From: Microbacterium pygmaeum
Lineage (GTDB): Bacteria > Actinomycetota > Actinomycetes > Actinomycetales > Microbacteriaceae
Assembly (NCBI RefSeq): GCF_900100885.1
Contig: NZ_LT629692.1
Location: 3,410,001 to 3,474,000 of the forward strand
Direction of reading: 5' to 3'
Length of the DNA stretch: 64,000 bases
Shown here piece by piece: positions 8,412 through 15,668 of this stretch (its first letter is position 1; the number at the start of each line of letters is the position of its first letter). The notes beneath the pieces were generated by a model. The model was given only the letters and a program-made list of their open reading frames with translations, did no database searches and had not been told where the DNA came from. The position numbers were made by a program, and so were the translations under genes.

Positions 8412-9449
8412 ATGACCGAGGTCCCCGGGCTCGACGTCGGCGGACTCACCGCGTGGCTGAATGCGCACCATCCGGAGCTCGCCGCGCAGGAACTTCGGGC
8501 CGCCGTCATCGCTGGCGGCCGCAGCAACCTCACGTACGCCGTTGACGGCGCCCGCGTTCCGCTGATCGTGAGACGGCCTCCCCTCGGGCACGTCCTTTCG
8601 AGCGCGCACGACATGCGGCGCGAGCACCGGGTGATCTCCGCCCTGGCGGACAGCGCGGTGCCGGTGCCCGCCGCCGTCGACGTCGTCGATGACACCGATG
8701 CCGCTCGGGTGACCGGAACCGTCTTCTTCGTGATGGAGCGCTCACCCGGCGTCGTCCTGGCGCACCGCCGGCAGAACCGCGACTACTCCGCGGCCGGGCT
8801 GCGGTCGTTGAGCATCGAACTCGCCCGGCACCTCGCGGATCTGCACGCGGTCGACCCCGCAGCGGTCGGGCTCGGCGACTTCGGCCGCCCGGACGGCTAC
8901 CTCCAGCGCCAGGTCGCGACGTGGCAGCGTCAGCTCGACGCGTCGCGCTCGCGCGAGACGCCCGCGCTCGACGCTCTGCAGGCCACCGTCGCCGACGGCA
9001 TGCCCGAGTCGTCTCGGACCGCCATCGTCCACGGCGACTACCGCCTCGACAACGCCCTGGTGACCGGCGGCGCGGCGAACCCGCGGGTCTCCGCGATCCT
9101 CGATTGGGAGATGGCCACCCTCGGCGACCCGTTCGTCGACCTCGGCATCTTCGCCCTCTACTGGGACATCGACGGCATCCCCGGCGGGTTCGCCGGCGCC
9201 GTTCCGAGCGCGGTGGATTCGGAGGCCGGGTACCCGTCGTTCGACGAGCTCGTGGAGGCGTACGCGGAGCGGGCCGGCATCGCGGTTCCGGACCTGCGGT
9301 GGTACCGCGCGTTCGCCGCGTTCAAACTCGCGGTGATCCTGGAAGGGATCCACTACCGCTATCAGGCCGGCGACACCGTCGGCGAAGGATTCGAGCGGAT
9401 GGGCGCGCTCGTCGAGCCGCTCGCCCGGAAAGGACTAGAGGTGCGCTGA
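8412..9449 (+). CDS. Aminoglycoside-phosphotransferase-fold kinase (ACAD10/11-associated type)
   Basis: A 345-residue APH-fold protein. HGDYRLDN near residue 207 is the Brenner-type catalytic loop, and ILDWEMATLGDP holds the metal-binding Asp. In animals this domain is fused to acyl-CoA dehydrogenase in ACAD10/11, where it phosphorylates 4-hydroxyacyl-CoAs before elimination. Bacteria commonly encode the two as neighbours, as here: the stop overlaps the ATG of the acyl-CoA dehydrogenase at 9449. A role in 4-hydroxy acid catabolism is therefore more likely than drug resistance. The start is set by GAGAGAGG upstream and by the operator at 8346-8367. Confidence 0.82.
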   Translation: MTEVPGLDVGGLTAWLNAHHPELAAQELRAAVIAGGRSNLTYAVDGARVPLIVRRPPLGHVLSSAHDMRREHRVISALADSAVPVPAAVDVVDDTDAARVTGTVFFVMERSPGVVLAHRRQNRDYSAAGLRSLSIELARHLADLHAVDPAAVGLGDFGRPDGYLQRQVATWQRQLDASRSRETPALDALQATVADGMPESSRTAIVHGDYRLDNALVTGGAANPRVSAILDWEMATLGDPFVDLGIFALYWDIDGIPGGFAGAVPSAVDSEAGYPSFDELVEAYAERAGIAVPDLRWYRAFAAFKLAVILEGIHYRYQAGDTVGEGFERMGALVEPLARKGLEVR

Positions 9450-10681
9450 TGGATTTCGCCGTCGACGAACGCACGAGGGAACTCACCGCGCGGGCACGGA
9501 CATTCCTCGAGGAGCATGTCCTCCCCGCCGAGCCGGTGCTCGAGGCGCAGCTGGCCGCGGATCCCGACCGCTGGGGTGGCTGGCCGGTCATCGCAGATCT
9601 GCAGGGCCGGGCGCGAGCGCAGGGTCTCTGGAACCTCTTCCTGCCCGGTGAGCACGGCGGGGCGGGCCTGACCGGTGAGCACGGCGGGGCGGGCCTGACC
9701 AACCTCCAGTACGCGCCGATCGCCGAGATCACCGGCTGGAGTCCGCGCCTGGCGCCCGTGGCGTTCAACTGCGCCGCGCCGGACACCGGCAACATGGAGG
9801 TGCTGAACGACTTCGGCACCGAGGAGCAGAAGTCGCGGTGGCTGGAGCCGCTGCTGCGCGCGGAGATCCGCTCGTCCTTCTGCATGACCGAGCCGGACGT
9901 GGCCTCCTCCGATGCGACCAACATCGGCACCCGCATCCGCCGGGACGGCGATTCGTATGTGATCTCCGGCCGCAAGTGGTGGTCGACCGGCGCGATGAAC
10001 CCGGATGCCGCGATCTTCCTCGTCATGGGCAAGACCGACTCGGACGCCGATCGGCACCGGCAGCAGTCGATGATCCTCGTCCCCCGCGACACACCCGGGG
10101 TGCGGGTGGTCCGACCGCTGAGCGTGTTCGGATACACCGACCGCGATCACGGCGGTCACGCCGAGATCGCGTTCGACGATGTGCGGGTTCCGGCGGGCAA
10201 TCTGATCGGCGAGGAAGGCTCCGGCTTCGCGATCGCGCAGGCGCGGCTCGGCCCGGGGCGCATCCATCACTGCATGCGCGCGATCGGGATGGGCGAGCGC
10301 GCGCTGTGGCTCATCCGCGAGCGCGCGAACCAGCGGCACGCCTTCGGCCGGGCGCTTGCCGACCAGGGGGTCGTCCGCGAGTGGGCGGCCGAGGCTCGCA
10401 TTCAGCTCGAGGCGCTGCGCCTGCTCGTGCTGAAGACGGCATGGCTGATGGACACCGTCGGCAACCGGAAGGCCATGACCGAGATCCAGGCGATCAAGAT
10501 CGCCGTCCCGCGGGCGATGCAGACGATCCTCGACCGGGCGATCCAGCTGTACGGCGGCGCGGGCGTCTCCGGCGATACGCCGCTGGCCGAGTTGTACGCG
10601 GGGATCCGCTCGCTGCGCATCGCCGACGGGCCCGACGAGGTGCACCTGTCGAGCCTCGGCCGGGCCGAGTTGCGCGGCTGA
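9449..10681 (+). CDS. Acyl-CoA dehydrogenase (ACAD11-like) with an internal 9-residue duplication
   Basis: A 410-residue acyl-CoA dehydrogenase coupled to the APH-like gene by a one-base TGATG overlap. FCMTEPDVASSDATN is the flavin/substrate loop of the ACAD10/11 clade, and the C-terminal YGGAGVSGDTPLAELY plus RIADGPDEVH also fit. With the kinase it would process 4-hydroxyacyl-CoA substrates. Residues 67-84 read GEHGGAGLT twice in tandem; the family normally has one copy just before NLQYA. The reading frame is intact, so the protein is probably made, but activity could be altered. Confidence 0.87.
   Translation: MDFAVDERTRELTARARTFLEEHVLPAEPVLEAQLAADPDRWGGWPVIADLQGRARAQGLWNLFLPGEHGGAGLTGEHGGAGLTNLQYAPIAEITGWSPRLAPVAFNCAAPDTGNMEVLNDFGTEEQKSRWLEPLLRAEIRSSFCMTEPDVASSDATNIGTRIRRDGDSYVISGRKWWSTGAMNPDAAIFLVMGKTDSDADRHRQQSMILVPRDTPGVRVVRPLSVFGYTDRDHGGHAEIAFDDVRVPAGNLIGEEGSGFAIAQARLGPGRIHHCMRAIGMGERALWLIRERANQRHAFGRALADQGVVREWAAEARIQLEALRLLVLKTAWLMDTVGNRKAMTEIQAIKIAVPRAMQTILDRAIQLYGGAGVSGDTPLAELYAGIRSLRIADGPDEVHLSSLGRAELRG
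9647..9700 (+). repeat. 27-bp in-frame tandem duplication inside the acyl-CoA dehydrogenase
   Basis: Two identical 27-bp units abut at 9673/9674 and encode GEHGGAGLT twice. Absence of any mismatch between the units points to a very recent slippage event or to an assembly artefact. Confidence 0.9.
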
Positions 10682-10689
10682 GGCATCCC

Positions 10690-10769
10690 GCGCTCCCCGT
10701 CTCCCCCTCCCTTCCCCCGCCCCCTTCCCGCCCGCTCCTCCCTTCCCGCCCCCCCCTCCCCACCCCAAA
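10690..10769 (+). repeat. Polypyrimidine tract
   Basis: About 80 bases downstream of the acyl-CoA dehydrogenase are almost only C and T, with a few isolated G. Long homopyrimidine stretches can form triplex DNA and often mark a Rho-type termination zone. No gene is visible here. Confidence 0.6.
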
Positions 10770-10775
10770 TCGTCG

Positions 10776-10858
10776 TGCGGGCGTGTCCGTCCCGAGCGGG
10801 CATGGTCGGCAACGTGGTGAGGTGCCCGCTCGGGGCCGGCATGCCCGCTCGGCGATTC
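10776..10858. repeat. REP-like hairpin, copy A
   Basis: An imperfect palindrome containing GTCCCGAGCGGGC (10789-10801) opposite GCCCGCTCGGGGC, flanked by outer GCGGGCG and TGCCCGCTCGGCGAT segments. The same architecture recurs at 11977-12065, 12159-12249 and 12415-12505. It lies just upstream of the AbiEi-like gene. Confidence 0.65.
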
Positions 10859-10943
10859 CTGCACAGGAGCCTCGCGGGGCGGAGAGTGCGACGGGTTCCG
10901 CGCGACGTGGGTTGCGGCAGCGGGATGCGGGGATCATCGGGGG

Positions 10944-11921
10944 ATGCCGCACGACGACGTCGCCGATCTCCTCATCGATTCGCGCCGGCTGCGTGTTGAG
11001 GCGAGCTGGCGAGAGGTCCGGCGGCGTGTCGAGACGGGGGATCTCGTGCAGGTCCGTCGCGGCACGTTCGCCGACGCGACCGCGCTGGCAGCGCTGCACA
11101 TCGAACAGCGGCACCAACTCGAGGTGCTCGCGGCGGTCCGCGCGCAGGGAACCGACAGCGCCGTCATCTCGCACGTCTCCGCAGCAGTGATGTGGGAACT
11201 GCCGCTGTTCGGAGTCGCTCCCCGGAAGGTCCACATCACGATGCGGCACGGCCTCGAGGCGCACTCGAGCAACCCCGTCCTCCGGCATCGGGACGAGCTG
11301 CCCGAGGCCGATGTGACGATGGTCGGCGGCATCCGGTGCACGTCGCTGCAGCGGACGGTGATCGACGTCGCACGCACGACGTCCCTCGCGACGGGTGTTG
11401 CAGCGGCGGATGCTGCGCTTCGGCGAATCGCGTGGAACGAACGCTCCTGGGTGTACGGCGCGGTTGAGGCCGAGCGCTTCAAGGAGGGACTGCGTGCCCG
11501 CGTCGCGCGCATGGCCGGCAAACGCGGCGTGCGCCGCGCCCGGCATGTCATCGAGTTCGCCGACGGACGGGCGCAGCTTCCGGGCGAGAGCGTCAGCAGA
11601 GTGCTCCTCGCAGAGCTCGGCTTCACCGACATCCGCCTGCAGGTTGGCATCCCCAACGGCCGGGGCGGGTGGTACCACGTCGACTTCGGGCTCCCTGAGG
11701 CGGATGCCTGGGGCGAGTTCGACGGGCTGGCGAAATACGTCGACCCGTCGATGACCGACGGGCGGTCGCCGCGCGACGTGGTGCGGGCCGAGAAGGAGCG
11801 CGAAGACTGGATCCGTGCGTCCACGAACCGTCCGGTCGCGCGATGGTCGTTCGCCGACCTGGGCTCCGCCGCGGCGCTGCGGCGCCGCCTGGCGATCTAC
11901 GGCATCCGCCCTCCGTACTGA
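10944..11921 (+). CDS. AbiEi-antitoxin-like DNA-binding protein with C-terminal nuclease-like domain
   Basis: A 325-residue protein. The N-terminus reads as the winged-helix domain of AbiEi antitoxins (residues 17-45, RRVETGDLVQVRRGTFAD), followed by the SHVSAAVMWELPL-type AbiEi middle domain. The C-terminal 70 residues (YHVDFGLPEADAWGEFDGLAKY) resemble the acidic core of Vsr/DUF559-like nucleases. Actinobacterial genomes carry many such solitary genes without the AbiEii toxin, and no toxin gene adjoins this one. REP-like repeats lie on both sides. Regulator, orphan antitoxin or nuclease are all possible. Confidence 0.6.
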   Translation: MPHDDVADLLIDSRRLRVEASWREVRRRVETGDLVQVRRGTFADATALAALHIEQRHQLEVLAAVRAQGTDSAVISHVSAAVMWELPLFGVAPRKVHITMRHGLEAHSSNPVLRHRDELPEADVTMVGGIRCTSLQRTVIDVARTTSLATGVAAADAALRRIAWNERSWVYGAVEAERFKEGLRARVARMAGKRGVRRARHVIEFADGRAQLPGESVSRVLLAELGFTDIRLQVGIPNGRGGWYHVDFGLPEADAWGEFDGLAKYVDPSMTDGRSPRDVVRAEKEREDWIRASTNRPVARWSFADLGSAAALRRRLAIYGIRPPY

Positions 11922-11976
11922 CGCCCTGCGCCCCGCCGCGCCGCCCCGCCGCCGCCCCGCCACGCCCCGCGCCTGA

Positions 11977-12065
11977 CGCGAGCGGGCACCTCCGTCCCCA
12001 GCGGGCACCTCGTCGCGTTGACGGAGGTGCCCCCTGGGGGCGACAATGCCCGCTCGCGTGCAGGG
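11977..12065. repeat. REP-like hairpin, copy B
   Basis: AGCGGGCACCTCCGTCCCC faces GGGGGCGACAATGCCCGCT, and an inner arm GGGCACCT pairs with AGGTGCCC around a short loop. The design matches copies A, C and D, but the sequence has diverged more. It starts 55 bp after the AbiEi-like gene stops. Confidence 0.6.
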
Positions 12066-12100
12066 CGAAAGGGACTCAGGAACCCGCCCACCATACCTCA

Positions 12101-12121
12101 GAAACCGACCGCGCGGTATGT
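12101..12121. promoter_or_regulatory. Orphan TetR-type operator-like site
   Basis: GAAACCG (12101-12107), spacer ACCGCG, CGGTATGT (12114-12121). Read on the minus strand this resembles site 3 at 15625-15646, with one arm intact and the other CGGTTT. No start codon with a good gene follows on either strand, so it may be a relic or a chance match. Confidence 0.3.
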
Positions 12122-12158
12122 TCTTGTTGCACGCGGCGCTGCTGCCCTCTCCCGCCCA

Positions 12159-12249
12159 GAACGGGCATGGTTGTCCCGAGCGGGCGTCATTGCGCGTTGC
12201 AGGGGTGGCCCGTTCGGGACGAGGGTGCCCGCTCGACGATCGGCGGGGC
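12159..12249. repeat. REP-like hairpin, copy C
   Basis: ACGGGCATGGTTGTCCCGAG and downstream GTTCGGGAC...TGCCCGCTCGACGATCG frame a GTTGCAGG centre. It is nearly identical to copy D over about 85 bp, which indicates recent duplication. Confidence 0.7.
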
Positions 12250-12412
12250 GCGCGGGGCGCGGCGCGCGGGGCGCGGCGGGGTGCGCGGGGCGCGGCGGGG
12301 GGCGGCGGGGCGCGGCGGGGCGCGGCGGGGCGCGGCGGGGCGGGCGCGGCGGGGCGGGGGGCGGCGGGGCGGGGCGACACGCCGCGGCGCGCCGCACCCC
12401 GGCGCGGCGCAC
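12240..12412 (+). repeat. Low-complexity GGGGCGCGGC block
   Basis: About 170 bp built almost entirely of G and C, mostly as repeated GCGGGGCGCG-type words, separates hairpin copies C and D. Frames across it show only Gly/Arg/Ala runs and no credible protein. Confidence 0.85.
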
Positions 12413-12414
12413 CC

Positions 12415-12505
12415 CGAACGGGCATGGTTGTCCCGAGCGGGCGTCATCGCGTGTTGCAGAAGTCGCCCGCTCGGGACGAGCGTGCCCGCTCGGCGATCGC
12501 TGCAG
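12415..12505. repeat. REP-like hairpin, copy D
   Basis: The inner arms GTCCCGAGCGGGC and GCCCGCTCGGGAC are perfectly complementary over 13 bp; the outer arms are CGGGCA and TGCCCG. It ends 11 bp before the stop codon of the minus-strand SDR gene and could act as its terminator. Confidence 0.7.
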
Positions 12506-12515
12506 GCGGGGCGGG

Positions 12516-13250
12516 CTACCTGTGCGGGATTCCCGCGATCATCCCGCCGTCGACGACGAATTCCGCGCCGCTGGTGAACGACGAGGCGTCGCTCGCCAGG
12601 AACACGACGGTTCCTGCGACGTCGGATGCCTCACCCGGCCGCCCCAGCGGGATCTCCAGACGCGCGGGGTCGATCCGCGTGGTCATCTGGGTGCGGATGA
12701 ATCCCGGATGCACCGAATTGACCCGGATCCCGAAGGGGCCGAGTTCGACCGCCAGCGACTGGGAGAGCCCGCGTACTCCGAACTTCGCTGCGGTGTATCC
12801 GTGCAGTCCCGGGCTGCCGCGCATCCCCTCGACCGACGAGATGTTGATGATCGAGCCGCGACCCTGCGCCTTCATCACGGGGACGACGGCGCGACAGCCG
12901 AAGAACGTGCCGGTCAGGTTGACGGCGATCACGGCATCCCATTTGGCGGTCGTCAGGTGCTCGATCGGTGCCGCATTGGCGATGCCGGCGTTGTTGACGA
13001 GGACGTCGATGCCGCCGAAGGCGGCGACGGATGCCTGCACCGCGGCATCCCACTGCGTTTCATCGGTCACATCCAGGTGCACGAACCGCGCGTGATCGCC
13101 GAGCTCGGCACGCAGCTGCTCGCCGTCGGTGTCGAGGATGTCCGCGATCACGAGGCGCGCGCCGGCATCGTGGAGCGCTCGCACGTACGCCTCGCCGATG
13201 CCGCGGCTGCCGCCGGTCACGAGGCAGACGCGGCCCTCCAGGACGCTCAC
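12516..13250 (-). CDS. SDR family oxidoreductase (3-hydroxyacyl/steroid type)
   Basis: A 244-residue classical SDR: TGGSRGIG near residue 11, NNAG, and ISSVEG followed by YTAAK for catalysis. Asp after strand 2 (IADILDTD) indicates NAD. It resembles 3-alpha/20-beta-hydroxysteroid dehydrogenases and related alcohol oxidases; the natural substrate is not deducible. The start is GTG 13250, overlapping the TGA of the upstream MDR gene (GTGA), so it is translated as the last gene of the minus-strand operon that begins at 15606. Confidence 0.85.
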   Translation of the reverse strand: MSVLEGRVCLVTGGSRGIGEAYVRALHDAGARLVIADILDTDGEQLRAELGDHARFVHLDVTDETQWDAAVQASVAAFGGIDVLVNNAGIANAAPIEHLTTAKWDAVIAVNLTGTFFGCRAVVPVMKAQGRGSIINISSVEGMRGSPGLHGYTAAKFGVRGLSQSLAVELGPFGIRVNSVHPGFIRTQMTTRIDPARLEIPLGRPGEASDVAGTVVFLASDASSFTSGAEFVVDGGMIAGIPHR

Positions 13251-14245
13251 GCGCCGACCTCGACCACGACCCGGCCGACCGTGGCGCCGGAGGCGAGCGC
13301 GGTCAGCGCGTCTGGTGCGCGGCCGAATGGCACCACCGAGTCGACGACCGGCGCGATCGCCCCGGCTTCGAAGAGCCGCATCAGGTCGGCGTGCGCGTCG
13401 GCGACCAGCTCCGGGTACCGCTCCTGATACAGACCCCAGTACAGCCCGAGCACGCCGTAGTTCTTCACCAGGGTGTGACTGACGGCGAGCGAAGGGATCT
13501 CGCCGCTCGCGAACCCGATCACGACGATCCGACCCTCGAACGCGACGCACTTGGTGGATGCCTGGAACGCGGCCCCGCCCACCGGGTCGAAGACCACGTC
13601 GGCGCCGTGGCCCGCGGTGATCTCCTTCACCGACGCCGCGATGTCATCGACGCCGCGGATCACGGTGAACTCGGCACCCGCGGCCCGGGCGACCTCGGCC
13701 TTCGCGGGCGAGCCGACGACGCCGATCACACGCGCACCGGCGGCCACCCCGAGCTGGACGGCCGCGGCGCCGACACCGCCGGCGGCGGCCTGGACGAGCA
13801 GCCACTCCCCCGGCCGGATGCCAGCCCGCCGGTGCAGGGCGAACCAGGCCGTCTGATAGGCGATCGTGAGACCCGCAGCGGCGACGTCGCTCATCGCATC
13901 GGGGATCGGCTGGACGGCGGTGGCCGGCACAGTGGCGTATTCGGCCAGCACCCCGATCTTCGCCGCCGCGACGCGGTCGCCGACCGCGAGCCCCTCGACG
14001 CCGACACCCAGGGCGACGACGGTGCCGCAGCACTCGATGCCCGGCACGAACGGGAGTTCCGGCTTCACCTGATACTGACCGCGGGCCAGCAGCACGTCCG
14101 GGAAGTTCGCCGCGACGGCGCCGACGCGCAGCAGCACCTCGCCGGCGCCGGCCGAGGGAACCGGCACGACGTCGAGCTCCAGCGCGTCCGCGGGCTCGCC
14201 GAGTCGGGTGACGCGCCAGGCGCGCATGGTTTCAGGCTGCGGCAT
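13247..14245 (-). CDS. NADPH:quinone oxidoreductase family protein (MDR superfamily)
   Basis: A 332-residue zinc-free MDR enzyme of the QOR type: ANFPDVLLARGQYQVKP early, the AAAGGVGAAAVQL cofactor loop, and no zinc-ligand cysteine lobe. It should reduce a quinone or an activated double bond with NADPH. Some relatives in CoA-catabolic operons act as enoyl reductases. The ATG at 14245 overlaps the TetR gene by 14 bp; an internal ATG at 14227 (MRAWRV) would remove the overlap and is a serious alternative. Confidence 0.83.
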   Translation of the reverse strand: MPQPETMRAWRVTRLGEPADALELDVVPVPSAGAGEVLLRVGAVAANFPDVLLARGQYQVKPELPFVPGIECCGTVVALGVGVEGLAVGDRVAAAKIGVLAEYATVPATAVQPIPDAMSDVAAAGLTIAYQTAWFALHRRAGIRPGEWLLVQAAAGGVGAAAVQLGVAAGARVIGVVGSPAKAEVARAAGAEFTVIRGVDDIAASVKEITAGHGADVVFDPVGGAAFQASTKCVAFEGRIVVIGFASGEIPSLAVSHTLVKNYGVLGLYWGLYQERYPELVADAHADLMRLFEAGAIAPVVDSVVPFGRAPDALTALASGATVGRVVVEVGA

Positions 14246-14822
14246 CCGTCCTCCGGATACTGGTGAGGAACAGGTCGGTCAGCTGCTCGGCGACCAGCGT
14301 CTGGTCCTCCGGGCCCTCGGGCGAGTACCAGTGCGAGAGGTAGTGCACGTCGCTGAAGAAGTGCGCGACGAGCATGGCGATCGGGATGTCGGTGCGGTAG
14401 ATCCCCTCGCCGCGCCCCCGCTCGATCAGCTCCGCGAACTCGTCGTGATAGGCGCGGCGGCGGCGTGTGACCTCCTGCTGGCGCGGGGCGGACAGCATGT
14501 GCATGCTGCGGAAGAACACGGTGCCCTCGGGCAGGTGATCGATCGAGGTCTCCAGGACGTCGACGCACACCGCGCGCACCACGTCGTCGGTCGCACCGCC
14601 GCGGGCGATGATCTCGTCCAGGCGCGCCTTCTGCAACGACAGCAGGGTCTCGTAGATGCCGAACAGCAGATCGTCTTTGGACTCGAAGTAGTGGTACATC
14701 GCGCCCTTGGTGACCCCGGCGGCTGCGACCACCTGCTGCACGCTCGTGTTGGCGTAGCCCTGCGTTGCGAACAGCTCGACGGCGGCGCGCATGACGTCGT
14801 CTGCGACGTGGGAATCCTTCAT
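14232..14822 (-). CDS. TetR family regulator, probable controller of the GCATACCG regulon
   Basis: A 196-residue TetR protein. The helix-turn-helix is clear (FATQGYANTSVQQVVAAAGV, TKGAMYHYFESKDDLLF), as in KstR2/FadR-type repressors of lipid catabolism. It is the second gene of a four-gene operon whose promoter carries a variant of the GCATACCG operator, so autoregulation and control of the operons at 3476 and 8412 is the simplest model. The start ATG 14822 gives the normal length. The ligand is presumably an acyl-CoA of the pathway, by analogy only. Confidence 0.82.
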   Translation of the reverse strand: MKDSHVADDVMRAAVELFATQGYANTSVQQVVAAAGVTKGAMYHYFESKDDLLFGIYETLLSLQKARLDEIIARGGATDDVVRAVCVDVLETSIDHLPEGTVFFRSMHMLSAPRQQEVTRRRRAYHDEFAELIERGRGEGIYRTDIPIAMLVAHFFSDVHYLSHWYSPEGPEDQTLVAEQLTDLFLTSIRRTDAAA

Positions 14823-14850
14823 CAGGCCATCCTCGCGGACTCGATCGGGC

Positions 14851-15606
14851 TCACAGGAACGGACGGATGCCGGCGCCGCCGTCGATCGGCAGGGTGTGAC
14901 CGGTGATCCACGCGGCGTCTTCGGAGAGCAGGAACGCGACGGGACCGGCGATGTCACCCGGCTCACTCAGCCGTTGCAGCGGGTACGCGGCGGATGCCTC
15001 GGCCTCATGCCCCTCGTAGAGCGCGCGCGCGAACGCGGTCTTCACCACCGCCGGCGCGACCGCATTGACGCGGAGCGCGGGGGCGAGTTCATAGGCGAGC
15101 TGCATCGTGAGGTTGATGAGTGCCGCTTTGGAGATGCCGTAGAACGCGATCCCCGGGCTCGCGCCGAGCCCCGCGACCGAAGCGATGTTCACGACCGAGC
15201 GCGAAAGTCCGGCGGCCACGGCTGCGCGAGTCCAATCCAGCGCGGCAACGACGTTCACTTCGAGGATCTTCCGGGCGGCGTCCGCATCGACGTCGACGAT
15301 CGGGCCGTAGACCGGGTTGATCCCGGCGTTGTTCACGAGGTGATCCAGTCGGCCATGCCGCTCGGCGATGTGGGCGAAGACGGCGGCGCGGTGCTGCGCA
15401 TCGTCGGATCGACCCGCGACGGCTGACGCCGCGTCGCCCAGTTCAGCGATCGCGGCATCCAGGCCCTCCTGCCGACGGCCGGTGATGACGACGGAGCCGC
15501 CTTCGGCGACCAGCCGATGCGCGATGGCCAGCCCGATCCCCCGGCTGGCGCCGGTGATGAGCGATACCGTTCCGTCGAACCTGCGAGCCCCGTCCAATTC
15601 GGGCAT
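14851..15606 (-). CDS. SDR family oxidoreductase
   Basis: A 251-residue SDR with TGASRGIG near residue 17, NNAG, and NIASVAG with YGISK as the catalytic set. An Arg after strand 2 (ITGRRQEG) suggests NADP. It is the first gene of the minus-strand operon (SDR, TetR, MDR, SDR). ATG 15606 is chosen because GAGGAGG lies seven bases upstream and the operator at 15625-15646 sits directly before it; longer frames would run through the operator. The substrate is probably a hydroxyacyl-CoA or alcohol of the local pathway. Confidence 0.85.
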   Translation of the reverse strand: MPELDGARRFDGTVSLITGASRGIGLAIAHRLVAEGGSVVITGRRQEGLDAAIAELGDAASAVAGRSDDAQHRAAVFAHIAERHGRLDHLVNNAGINPVYGPIVDVDADAARKILEVNVVAALDWTRAAVAAGLSRSVVNIASVAGLGASPGIAFYGISKAALINLTMQLAYELAPALRVNAVAPAVVKTAFARALYEGHEAEASAAYPLQRLSEPGDIAGPVAFLLSEDAAWITGHTLPIDGGAGIRPFL

Positions 15607-15624
15607 CGGCGCCTCCTCGCACGT

Positions 15625-15646
15625 GCATACCGTCCAGTCGGTTTTG
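15625..15646. promoter_or_regulatory. TetR-type operator, site 3 (asymmetric)
   Basis: GCATACCG (15625-15632), spacer TCCAGT, CGGTTTTG (15639-15646). One arm is identical to sites 1 and 2, the other keeps only CGGT plus one more base. It lies 18 bp upstream of the SDR ATG at 15606, on the promoter of the operon that encodes a TetR protein. Confidence 0.65.
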
Positions 15647-15668
15647 ACACCGAAACTGTAGCACGCGG

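Noticed and set aside
8412..9449. Aminoglycoside resistance gene
   Set aside because: The APH fold is present, but coupling to an acyl-CoA dehydrogenase and the shared catabolic operator point to the ACAD10/11-associated kinase group.
10776..12505. CRISPR array
   Set aside because: The four repeats are long, irregularly spaced, divergent palindromes; there are no uniform spacers and no cas genes.
12018..13427. 469-codon plus-strand frame through the repeats
   Set aside because: It runs through low-complexity DNA and antisense to an SDR gene with intact catalytic motifs.
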